From Rhodospirillales bacterium (GTDB taxonomy: Bacteria > Pseudomonadota > Alphaproteobacteria > Dongiales > Dongiaceae): a stretch of 64,000 bases of DNA. The DNA lies in the NCBI GenBank assembly GCA_009885795.1, contig VFKA01000005.1, forward strand, positions 84,205-148,204. Direction: 5' to 3'. The notes under the pieces are model-generated. The model did not search any database and was not told where the DNA came from. It was given only the letters and a program-made list of their open reading frames with translations. Made by a program: the position numbers and the translations under genes. Shown in pieces: positions 25,595 through 34,700 of this stretch; positions within the stretch are counted from its first letter, which is position 1; every line of letters begins with the position of its first letter.

Positions 25595-27015
25595 CCGCCT
25601 TGGCCCGCCAGCCATCCTATGTCTGCCAGTCATGCGGCGCGTCCCATGCGCGCTGGGGCGGCCGTTGCGAGGCGTGCGGCGCGTGGAACAGCATCACCGA
25701 GGAGGCGCCCCGCGAGGCGGTGCCGCGCGGGATCGGCGGCGGCGGCAAGCGCCTCGCCTTCGAGAGCCTCGTCGGCCCGGTATCCGACACGGAACTCCGC
25801 CTGCCGACCGGCATCGGCGAATTCGATCGCGTGCTCGGCGGCGGGCTGGTGCGCGGTTCGGCCGTGCTCGTGGGCGGCGACCCCGGCATCGGCAAGTCGA
25901 CCCTGTTGTTGCAGGTCGTGGCGGCGGCCGCGCGCGCCGGCCGGCGCTGCGTCTATATTTCCGGCGAGGAGGCGGTGGCGCAAGTGCGCCTGCGCGCGCG
26001 CCGTCTCGACGCCGCGGTTCCCGCCGTCGACCTCGCCAGCGCCACCAGCGTGCGCGACATCCTCGCCAGCCTCGAGACCGGCGACGCGCCCCTTCTCGCC
26101 ATCATCGACTCGATCCAGACCATGTACGTGGACAGCCTCGATTCCGCGCCGGGCACCGTGGCCCAGGTGCGCGCCAGCGCCGGCGAGCTCATCCGCATGG
26201 CCAAGCGCCGCGACATCGCCCTCGTCCTCGTCGGGCACGTGACCAAGGAAGGGCTGATCGCCGGCCCCAGGGTTCTGGAACATATGGTCGACACGGTGAT
26301 CTATTTCGAAGGCGAGCGCGGCCACCATTTTCGCATCCTGCGCGCGGTCAAGAACCGCTACGGCCCGACCGACGAGATCGGCGTTTTCGACATGACCGAA
26401 GCCGGGCTGATCGAGGTGACCAACCCCTCGGCGCTGTTCCTGGCCGAGCGCCGCGGCAGCGTCAGCGGGTCTTGCGTCTTTGCCGGCATCGAGGGCACGA
26501 GGCCCGTCCTTGTCGAGGTCCAGGCGCTTCTCGCGCCCTCGACGCTGGCCGCGCCGCGCCGCGCGGTGGTGGGATGGGACAGCGCGCGCCTGGCCATGGT
26601 CATGGCGGTGCTCGAATCGCGCTGCGGCCTGGCGCTCGGCGGCTACGACGTCTACCTGAACGTCGCCGGGGGCCTGCGCATCCTCGAGCCGGCGGCCGAT
26701 CTCGCGGTCGCGGCGGCGCTCGTCTCCTCGCTTGCCGACGTGCCCGTGCCCAGCGAAGCGGTGGCATTCGGCGAAGTCGGGCTCGGCGGCGAGGTGCGCG
26801 CCGTGGCCCAACCCGGCCAGCGGCTGAAGGAAGCGGCGAAACTCGGATTCACGCAAGGTTTCGTGCCGCCGAAACGCGCCAACGCGCCGTCCCTGCCCCA
26901 AGGAATGGCGGTGCAAGAGATCGCCCATCTCCGCGACCTCGTCGCCCGGATCGCCGGCAAGAGCCTCGCCGGCCGGCGCGGCGCAAGACGCGTACAATCC
27001 TCCGACCCCGATTGA
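25591..27015 (+). CDS. radA: DNA repair protein RadA
   Basis: A 474-residue RadA/Sms, a RecA-like helicase that helps process recombination intermediates. The N-terminal four-cysteine zinc finger (CQSCGASHARWGGRCEACG) is intact. Walker A is GGDPGIGKSTLLLQ near residue 90. The RadA-specific KNRYG motif is near 252, and the Lon-like C-terminal domain (GGYDVYLNVAGGLRI onward) is complete. The GTG start overlaps the mlaF stop. Confidence 0.96.
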   Translation: MTALARQPSYVCQSCGASHARWGGRCEACGAWNSITEEAPREAVPRGIGGGGKRLAFESLVGPVSDTELRLPTGIGEFDRVLGGGLVRGSAVLVGGDPGIGKSTLLLQVVAAAARAGRRCVYISGEEAVAQVRLRARRLDAAVPAVDLASATSVRDILASLETGDAPLLAIIDSIQTMYVDSLDSAPGTVAQVRASAGELIRMAKRRDIALVLVGHVTKEGLIAGPRVLEHMVDTVIYFEGERGHHFRILRAVKNRYGPTDEIGVFDMTEAGLIEVTNPSALFLAERRGSVSGSCVFAGIEGTRPVLVEVQALLAPSTLAAPRRAVVGWDSARLAMVMAVLESRCGLALGGYDVYLNVAGGLRILEPAADLAVAAALVSSLADVPVPSEAVAFGEVGLGGEVRAVAQPGQRLKEAAKLGFTQGFVPPKRANAPSLPQGMAVQEIAHLRDLVARIAGKSLAGRRGARRVQSSDPD

Positions 27016-27023
27016 GGACCATC

Positions 27024-27716
27024 ATGTCCGACCTGCCCGTCAACATCGTCGATATCGCCGTTGCCGTCGTGCTGCTGATATCGGCGCTGCTCGCCTTCAC
27101 GCGCGGTCTCGTGCGCGAGGTGCTGTCGATCGGAAGCTGGCTCGCCGCCGCGGCCGCCGCGCTCTATGGCTACAAGTCGGTGAGCCCCCTCGTGCTGGAG
27201 TTGATCGCCCCGCCGGCGCCGGCGGCCGGAACCACGGCCGTGCCCAGCGGCATCTTCGCCTACGTCTCGCCCGAGACCCTGGCGGACGCGGGCGCCGCCG
27301 GCGGCCTCTTCGTCCTGACCCTGATCGTCTGTTCGATCCTCAGCCACTACGTGTCGCGCCTGGTTCGCGGCATCGGCGCCTTGGGCGCGCTCGATCGCTC
27401 GCTCGGCCTTCTGTTCGGCGTTGCGCGGGGCGCGCTGCTCGTCTGCCTCGCGTTTCTCGCCTTCGTCTGGGTCTTGCCCAGGGTCGAGGACCTCCCGGCC
27501 TGGGTGGCCGAGGCCAGGAGCCTGCCCTTCATCGCCGAGGGCGCCGCGTGGCTGAGCCAGGCGATCCCCGAGGATCTGCTGCGCCGGGCCGGCGAGGCCG
27601 CCGGCATTTCCCCCGGCGCGCCGGCGCCGCCGAATCCCGCTGCATCCACCGACGCTTCGGGGTATAAGGATTCCGACCGCGAGGACATCGATCGACTGAT
27701 GAAGAGTTCGCAGTGA
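27024..27716 (+). CDS. cvpA: CvpA family membrane protein
   Basis: A 230-residue inner-membrane CvpA protein with about four membrane helices (residues 8-28, 30-50, 75-100 and 120-140). It also has the family block GLVREVLSIGSWLAAAAAAL and a polar Pro/Ala-rich C-terminal tail. CvpA was first linked to colicin V production and often precedes purF, as here. The ATG at 27024 lies eight bases after radA, and the stop overlaps the purF GTG (GTGA). Confidence 0.92.
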   Translation: MSDLPVNIVDIAVAVVLLISALLAFTRGLVREVLSIGSWLAAAAAALYGYKSVSPLVLELIAPPAPAAGTTAVPSGIFAYVSPETLADAGAAGGLFVLTLIVCSILSHYVSRLVRGIGALGALDRSLGLLFGVARGALLVCLAFLAFVWVLPRVEDLPAWVAEARSLPFIAEGAAWLSQAIPEDLLRRAGEAAGISPGAPAPPNPAASTDASGYKDSDREDIDRLMKSSQ

Positions 27717-29185
27717 TTGATCCCCACAGCGCGCCTGCCGCTCACCCCTTCGACGGCGACCGGCTGCGCGAGGAGTGCGGCGTCTTCGGCATCTACGGCC
27801 ACGTCGAATCGACGGCGCTCACGGTTCTGGGCCTCCATGCCTTGCAGCATCGCGGCCAGGAGGCGGCCGGCATCGTCACCTTCGACGGCCGGCGGTTCCA
27901 CGCCCACCGGGTTCTGGGCCAGGTGGCCGACGGCTTCGCGTCCGAAGCGGTGGTGGCGCGCCTGCCCGGCCACGCGGCGGTCGGGCACAACCGCTATTCG
28001 ACGACCGGCGACACCATCCTCCGGAACGTGCAGCCGCTGTTCGCCGATCTCGCCTTCGGCGGTTTCGCCATCGCCCACAATGGCAACCTGACCAACGCCT
28101 ATGCCTTGCGCCGCGAGTTGGTGCAGCGCGGATCGCTGTTCCAATCGACCACCGACACCGAGGTCATCACCCACTTGATGGCGACCGCCCCGCGCGGCAC
28201 GGCGGTGGAGCGCCTCATTCACGCGCTGCGCCAGGTCGAAGGCGCCTATTCGCTGGTGGCCATGGCCGACGACATGGTGATCGGCGTGCGCGATCCCTTG
28301 GGTGTCCGGCCGCTGGTCTTGGGCAAGCTCGGCGACACCAACATCCTCGCCTCGGAGACCTGCGCGCTCGATATCATCGGCGCGAAATTCGTGCGCGACG
28401 TCGAGGCCGGCGAGATCGTCATCCTCGACGCCGACGGCGTGCGCTCCTTGAAGCCCTTCGGCAAGATGGCGCGGCGCTTCTGCGTCTTCGAGTTCATCTA
28501 TTTCGCCCGGCCCGACAGCGTCGTCGAGGGCACCAGCGTCTACGACGCCAGGAAGCGCATCGGCCGCGAATTGGCGCGCGAGGCGCCGGTGGACGCGGAC
28601 GTGGTGATCCCGGTTCCCGATTCCGGCGTGCCCGCGGCCATGGGCTTCGCCGCCGAGGCCGGCCTGCCGTTCGAGTTGGGGCTGATCCGCAACCACTATG
28701 TCGGGCGGACCTTCATCGAGCCCACCAACCACATCCGCAATTTCGGGGTGAAGCTGAAGCACAACGCCAACCGCTCCCAGATCGAGGGCCGCCGCGTCGT
28801 CCTCGTCGACGACAGCATCGTGCGCGGCACGACCTCGCGCAAGATCGTGGAGATGGTCAGGAACGCCGGAGCGAAAGAGGTGCACATGCGCATCTCGAGC
28901 CCGCCGGTGGCGCATTCCTGCTTCTACGGCATCGACACGCCGGAACGCTCGGAGCTGCTGGCCTCGCGCCGCGACGTGCCGGCGATCGGCGCGTTCATCG
29001 GCGTCGACAGCCTGGCGTTCATCTCGCTCGACGGCCTCTACCGCGCCATGGGCCACCCTGCCCGCGACCCGGAGAAACCGCAATTCTGCGACGCCTGCTT
29101 CAGCGGCGACTATCCGACCCCGCTCACCGATTCGGGCGGCGAGGGCGTCCCGGCGCAGCTCTCGCTCCTCGCCGAACTCGGCTAG
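27713..29185 (+). CDS. purF: Amidophosphoribosyltransferase
   Basis: A 490-residue PurF, which catalyses the first committed step of purine synthesis (PRPP plus glutamine to phosphoribosylamine). A short propeptide precedes the catalytic cysteine in REECGVFGIYGH near residue 22. The PRPP site is VVLVDDSIVRGTTSRKI near 360. Cysteines in RFCVFEFIYF and CDACFSGDYP fit the 4Fe-4S-containing B. subtilis-type enzyme. The start is GTG, overlapping cvpA. Together with guaA and guaB further on, the window carries several purine genes, in separate operons. Confidence 0.96.
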   Translation: MIDPHSAPAAHPFDGDRLREECGVFGIYGHVESTALTVLGLHALQHRGQEAAGIVTFDGRRFHAHRVLGQVADGFASEAVVARLPGHAAVGHNRYSTTGDTILRNVQPLFADLAFGGFAIAHNGNLTNAYALRRELVQRGSLFQSTTDTEVITHLMATAPRGTAVERLIHALRQVEGAYSLVAMADDMVIGVRDPLGVRPLVLGKLGDTNILASETCALDIIGAKFVRDVEAGEIVILDADGVRSLKPFGKMARRFCVFEFIYFARPDSVVEGTSVYDARKRIGRELAREAPVDADVVIPVPDSGVPAAMGFAAEAGLPFELGLIRNHYVGRTFIEPTNHIRNFGVKLKHNANRSQIEGRRVVLVDDSIVRGTTSRKIVEMVRNAGAKEVHMRISSPPVAHSCFYGIDTPERSELLASRRDVPAIGAFIGVDSLAFISLDGLYRAMGHPARDPEKPQFCDACFSGDYPTPLTDSGGEGVPAQLSLLAELG

Positions 29186-29292
29186 GAAAAGGGGTCGGGA
29201 GTCGATTATCTCGGATCTAAGGGCTAGTCAGGAGATAAGCGATGCAAGTCCCGTTCTTCTCGATTCTTGTTGTTCCGCGCCATTCCCCCTTT

Positions 29293-29418
29293 GTCATCGC
29301 CGGGCTTGACCCGGCGATCCATCTGCGTCGCACGCGTGGTGTTGCGCCCGATCGGCGTGATTCTTCCGGCGATGTCGCCGGCCTCACCATGGATCGCCGG
29401 GTCAAGCCCGGCGATGAC
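29293..29418. repeat. 30-base perfect inverted repeat, each arm itself palindromic
   Basis: Arms at 29293-29322 and 29389-29418 are exact inverse copies over 30 bases (GTCATCGCCGGGCTTGACCC outward to ATCCAT), with 66 bases between. Each arm can fold on itself through ATCGCCGGG/CCCGGCGAT. This fills most of the 301-base gap between purF and the next SDR gene. No coding signal is seen there. It looks like a dispersed intergenic repeat or a small non-autonomous element. Confidence 0.85.
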
Positions 29419-29486
29419 AACTTTACTTGGCGTCCCGCGGCTCGGATTGATTCGCCTATTTCCTGACAAACTCCAAAGGGCCCGCG

Positions 29487-30218
29487 ATGGCGCAACGACG
29501 ACTGGAAGGGCGCATCGCGTTGGTCACCGGCGCCTCGCGCGGGCTGGGCGCCGCTGTTGCCAGGGCCTACGCGCAGGAAGGCGCGCGGCTCGTCCTCGTC
29601 GCCCGCACCGTGGGCGGGCTCGAGGAAGTGGACGATCAATGCCGCGCTCGGGGCGCCGAACCGGCGACACTGGTGCCGCTCGACCTCGCCGATGGCGAGG
29701 CCATCGACCGCCTGGGCGCCGCGCTCCATGAGCGCCACGGCCGCCTCGACGTGCTGGCGGCCTGCGCCGGAGACCTCGGCCAGTTGGCGCCGCTCGCCCA
29801 CACCAAGGCCGAGACCTGGAACCGGGTGATCGCCGTCAACCTCACGGCGAACTTCCGCTTGATCCGAAGCCTCGATCCGCTGCTGCGCGCCTCGCCATCG
29901 GGCCGCGCGATCTTCGTCACCTCGGGCGCGGCCAAGAGCCCCCGCGCCTTCTGGGGCGCCTACGCGGTCAGTAAAGCGGCGCTCGAAATGATGGCCCGCA
30001 TCTATGCCGAGGAAACTCAAGCGTCCAGTGTCCGCGTCAATATCGTCGATCCGGGGCGCCTACGCACCGCCATGCGTGCCGCCGCCTATCCGGGCGAGGA
30101 CCAGGCGACGCTCCCCCACCCGGATGAGATCACCGAGGTGTTCGTGAACCTCGCCGCCGCGACCTCCATGCGCCATGGCGAGATCGTCCAGGCGACAGTA
30201 AAGCCGACCTCATCCTGA
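29487..30218 (+). CDS. Short-chain dehydrogenase/reductase
   Basis: A 243-residue SDR with cofactor motif TGASRGLGAAVARAY near residue 14, the segment AACAGDLGQLAPL in place of the usual NNAG, a catalytic serine in VTSGAAKSP and Tyr-Lys in YAVSKAALEMM near 158-162. The ACAG variant of the NAG motif is a mild oddity. The last residues (PTSS) and the stop codon are provided by a palindromic repeat that begins at 30206, so the original C-terminus may have been changed by repeat insertion. Substrate unknown. Confidence 0.85.
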   Translation: MAQRRLEGRIALVTGASRGLGAAVARAYAQEGARLVLVARTVGGLEEVDDQCRARGAEPATLVPLDLADGEAIDRLGAALHERHGRLDVLAACAGDLGQLAPLAHTKAETWNRVIAVNLTANFRLIRSLDPLLRASPSGRAIFVTSGAAKSPRAFWGAYAVSKAALEMMARIYAEETQASSVRVNIVDPGRLRTAMRAAAYPGEDQATLPHPDEITEVFVNLAAATSMRHGEIVQATVKPTSS

Positions 30219-30251
30219 GGAGGCCCGTAGGGCCGTCTCGAAGGAGAGGTC
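30206..30251. repeat. CCTGAGGAGC/GTCTCGAAG palindromic repeat overlapping a gene end
   Basis: GACCTCATCCTGAGGAGG to GTCTCGAAGGAGAGGTC forms a hairpin. Its left arm encodes the final codons and TGA stop of the SDR gene ending at 30218. Confidence 0.8.
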
Positions 30252-30368
30252 AGTAAAGGAAAAGGGGACGCTTCCCTTTATGCCGAAGGAATCGTCTGCT
30301 AATATCGAAGAATGATATCACGCTCTCGAACCGACAGCGGCCGTCGGTGACCCGACAGGACCACACGC

Positions 30369-31280
30369 CTACTGCACCCGCTCCACCGCGAAGCCGCGCT
30401 TCTCCAAAAGGGCGATGACGCTGTCCTCGCCGACCAGATGGCCGGCGCCGACGGCGATGAAATAGCCACCCTTGCCGGCCATGACCGTCTCGATCACCGC
30501 CGCCCAATTCCGGTTACGCGAAGCGATCAGGACCTCATACGAAATGGGCGAGGATTCGCGCATCTCCAAAATGAACCGAGCCTCGATCGCGGCGAGATCG
30601 CCGTTCTGCCACGCCGTCAGCAAGGTTTGCATGTACCCCTCGAAGTCGCCGTATTTCTTCAAATCGGCTTCAAAACTCGCGAGAATCTCGTCCTCGTCGA
30701 TGTCGGCCAGGATTCTAATCTGCTGTTCCATCTTTTCGAGAATGGCGAAACGGTCGCCTTCGCGCCGGGCGCGCAGGCGCACCACCTCTTCAACACCGCT
30801 GGCCGGCTCGAAGCCGGCGCTCAGGTAGGCCTGGCTGGTAAGAGCAACCAGTGCGGCCCACGGTCGCAGGGGTTCGAGCGCCTCGTAGGGCACGCCGACC
30901 TCGTTGCCGAATCGGCGAAGCGCCGCCGCTCGCTCGGGGCCGAGGATCGAGGACAGCGTCACGCCTGGCGGGTTGGTGCCGTATTTCCGCAACAGCCAGA
31001 CCTGCATCTCGTCGGCTCCGGCGAAGACCAGATCGGTTTCGGTGACCGTGGTCCCGGTCGCTTCCATCGCCGCGTCGAACGCGGGGGTCGTCCATTGGAG
31101 GTCCGGCGGCAGCAGATGCATGGTGCCGAAGAGATAGATCTCGGAATTGTCGTCCTTGAGCCGCCACATGGCCGGCGCGCCGCCGGCCTCCGCCGCCGAG
31201 AGCGCGCCGACGGCAAGGGCGGCAAAGCCGAAGGCAATGAACCCGGCGAGCGCTCTTGCAACCGCGCTTCCCGAAAGCAT
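30369..31280 (-). CDS. TraB/GumN family protein
   Basis: A 303-residue TraB/GumN (Tiki-like) protein. The N-terminal signal or anchor segment (about residues 10-30) is followed by the two family motifs: YLFGTMHLLPPDL near residue 50 and the C-terminal FIAVGAGHLVGEDSV near 278. These histidines and acidic residues form a putative metalloprotease-like active site in relatives. It is probably periplasmic or membrane-anchored. It stands alone on the minus strand next to an island-like gene. Confidence 0.88.
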   Translation of the reverse strand: MLSGSAVARALAGFIAFGFAALAVGALSAAEAGGAPAMWRLKDDNSEIYLFGTMHLLPPDLQWTTPAFDAAMEATGTTVTETDLVFAGADEMQVWLLRKYGTNPPGVTLSSILGPERAAALRRFGNEVGVPYEALEPLRPWAALVALTSQAYLSAGFEPASGVEEVVRLRARREGDRFAILEKMEQQIRILADIDEDEILASFEADLKKYGDFEGYMQTLLTAWQNGDLAAIEARFILEMRESSPISYEVLIASRNRNWAAVIETVMAGKGGYFIAVGAGHLVGEDSVIALLEKRGFAVERVQ

Positions 31281-31481
31281 GGTGCTCTCCTGATTTTCGT
31301 TGCGCCCGCCGGGAGTGTCGCCGCCGTATCGCTAAGGCCCAGTTAAAGATCGAATTGTATGGATCGGGCGGCGGGCTTCATGGGGCGCAGTACTATGATC
31401 GAAATCGTGTGAGGGGCGTCGATCGCACGGCCAGTTTCCGAGCGGCCTACCTGACCGACAGGCCGAAGACGGAGAAGACCT

Positions 31482-31709
31482 ATGGTCGACAAGATACAAG
31501 AAAAGGTATGGTTCGACGCCGAGGGCGATTTCCTGGAAGTACGCTTCTCCGACGCCGCCGGCTATCGAAAGGCGACCGCGCACGACGCGATCGTGGAACG
31601 GGTGGATGCCGAGGGCAACGTCATCGGCTTCGGCATCCTCGGCGTCAGCCGCTTCCGAAAGCAGAAGCCGCTCGACGCCGAACTGCCTGCGGCCTACACT
31701 CAGTCATAG
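31482..31709 (+). CDS. DUF2283 family protein
   Basis: A 75-residue small protein with the DUF2283 pattern: an acidic beta-rich start (VWFDAEGDFLEVRFSDAAG), then IVERVDAEGNVIGFGILGVSRF. DUF2283 proteins are often encoded beside small DUF4258 proteins in toxin-antitoxin-like pairs. No such partner is seen, so it appears to be an orphan. Its stop is 80 bases before the SIR2 gene. Base composition is like the core genome rather than the following gene. Confidence 0.75.
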   Translation: MVDKIQEKVWFDAEGDFLEVRFSDAAGYRKATAHDAIVERVDAEGNVIGFGILGVSRFRKQKPLDAELPAAYTQS

Positions 31710-31789
31710 GATGGTCAATTGCACAACTGACATAACTAAGGGGCAAGCGCGCTTTCCGTATCGAATGAACGTCTGTTGGAGGGGCTACA

Positions 31790-34700
31790 ATGTCGGCAAC
31801 GGCGTCAGTCTTACCTGCGGAATTAGTTCATGCAGTAGAGTCCCACAGTGCGGTTCTATTCTTAGGTGCGGCCGCTAGTTTTGGCGCACGCCACCCAAAA
31901 AATGAGAGAATCCCCAGCAGCCTCGAACTGCGCGATGCGATTTCGACTCGTTTTTTGGGTGGTGCGGAAAAAGATAAGAGCCTCTCTGTAGTCGCCGAAC
32001 TAGCAATCAATGAAGCGAGCTTACCCCACTTTCAACTGTTCATACGACAACTTTTTCTTGAATTCCAACCTAGCGAGTTTCACTTCTTAATTGCCAAACT
32101 GCGATGGCACGGCATCGTTACGACAAACTACGATCTGATCATAGAGCGCGCCTATGATCCAGCGGGCAAACCATCGCAAACCTTGGTGCCCTTCGTAAAA
32201 GATGGACAACTCGTAGAAACACAACTGAAACAGGTTGTTGACGGGGTTCAATTTCTAAAATTGCACGGTTGCATCGACCACTATATGGATACTGAGATTC
32301 CCTTACTATTGGCACGAGAACAATACGCTCGGCATTCTCGGAATCGGACTCGGTTGTTGGAGCGGCTTGAAGATTGGGGGCGAGAATTTCCTATAATTTT
32401 CTGCGGATATTCGGCGTCTGATCCACATGTAATGGAAATATTCTTCCGCCTGAATGAACTCGGGCCGGCTCGCGCAATGTGCTACATCGTTGATCCCAAT
32501 CTATCGCCTTTGGAAGAACGCTATTGGGCTGGTCGCCGGGTTACGCCGCTCCGTGATACATTTGAGGGCTTTATCCGCCGGTTGGAACGTACGGTTTCAG
32601 TGTCGTCCCTCACTCTTCCAAGAGCTGTTGGAGGAGGGACAACAACGCTGAGGATTCACTACAAAGTCGCGCATGCATCTGAGAGTAAGGCTCTTCTCTA
32701 CTTTTTAACGGAAGACGTAGAACATGTTCGGAAGGGAATGCCAATTGCGCCGGCCGAGGCTAGAGAGTTTTATCGTGGTGCCGTTAGCGGTTGGGGACCC
32801 ATAGCTCAAGATCTCGACATCGCGAGAGCCGTTACAGACTCGCTTGTTGTAGACGCTGTTCTATCGACAGGTGAGGAGCACGTAGCGGCGGTAAAACTGT
32901 TTGTTGTAAAGGGTGCCGCAGGCAACGGAAAAACAATTGTATTGAGACGATCGGCGTGGATGGCAGCCAATGACTATAACAAGATCGTTTTGTTCCTGAA
33001 AAATGGCGGAACAATCCGGAACGATGCAATAGAGGAAATCCACCGGCTTACGAATGAGCGTATATTCTTGTTCGTTGATAAAGCCGCGTTATTCGTTGAT
33101 GAAATTCAGCGCCTTATGGATTTCGCGATCGCAAAGCAAATTCGACTGACATTAGTTCTCGCGGAGCGGGACGCAGAATGGAATGTGCGCTGCGAGCCCC
33201 TAGACAACTATAGTCCTCAAGATTTCCATGTACGATACTTGTCTGAGAAAGAAATACATTTGCTCCTGCGAAAGCTTGAGCAACACGATTCACTGGGTCT
33301 CCTAAAGGAGGTAGCCACTTTCGAAGGCCGTGTCCAAAGATTGCTCGGACCTGCGCAGCGTCAGCTGCTTGTTGCCTTACACGAAGCAACGCTGGGGAAG
33401 GCGTTCGAGGATATCGTATTCGAGGAATATCACCGGATTATTCCTAATGAAGCGCAGGCGCTGTACTTAGACATCTGTACACTTAACAGATTGGGTGTTG
33501 CGGTCCGTGCTGGCCTAGTGGCTCGCGTAAGTGGAATAAACTTTACCGACTTCGAAAAGCGTTTGTTCAAGCCGCTTGAACACATCGTTGAAGCTTATAT
33601 GGATAGATACATTGGTGACCACGTATTTACTGCACGACATCAACTGGTTGCAGAGATGGTCTTTGATCGCGCGCTAGCAGAGCCTGAAGCAAGGTATGAC
33701 CAACTCGTACGTATCATGGCTGGTATGAATTTGGACTTCAGTTCGGACCGCATGGCTTTTAGCCAGTTGGTCCGAGGACATACCGTGGCCGAAGCCTTCC
33801 GCTCGAAAGAGCTAGCACGGGCATTCTACGATGTTGCCATCAGGCTCGCTCCTCGTGAAGCATTCCTGCTTCAGCAACGGGGCATATTCGAAATGGACGG
33901 CAATGGCGCGCTTGGTATCGCTGAAAGATACTTGAGCGAAGCACAATCACTGGAACCACACAATCGCTCAATCCAACATTCACTGGCCATTCTCGCTCGT
34001 AAGCAAGCGCTCGCGGCAACCAACCCGCTGTTGCGTCAACAGCTACGGAAACGCGCTAAGGCGATTGTGCGTCCCACATTGGGGGCAACACAAGAGTCTT
34101 CTTATGGCTACCATACCCTAGCACAGATTGCGCTTGATGAACTTCGCGACATTCTGGCTGATGTCGACAACGTGGAGCCTGACCGCATGCTTGAAAGAAG
34201 CATTGTTGATACGACCCGAGAAATTGAACGTTATGTTCAAGAAGGGTTGCAGAAGTTTCCGCTTAACGAACATCTGCTCGCGCTGGAGTCAGATTATCGC
34301 ACAACCGTCAATCAATCTGCGAAGGCTGAGGCGGCACTAAGAAAAGCCTTTAGCGCAAACCCTCGGCAGGATTGGATCGCAACCCGCCTCGCCAAGATTC
34401 TCGACGCAACTGGCAAGCACGACGAAGCAAAGAGTGTGCTTGTTCGGTGCCTCCAGGACAACCCCACCAACAAGTCGGTGCATTTCAACCTTGCGTTACT
34501 TTACATGGGGGAGGAAGGAAGTAAGAGTAGCGAGCTTATTTTCGACCATCTGCGCCGGAGTTTCACGGCGGGCGATCAGAACTATGAGGCACAATTTTGG
34601 TACGCTCGTCTGGCTTTTCTCGCTGGAAAAACTGCCGAAGCGATGGGCGTCTTTCAGAATTTGCGAAAAGCGACTGTGCCGTCGAAATTACGCTATCAGA

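Noticed and set aside
25632..27716. A 694-residue open frame overlapping radA in another frame
   Set aside because: Arg/Pro-rich shadow frame typical of high-GC DNA; its last part merely runs into the real cvpA frame.
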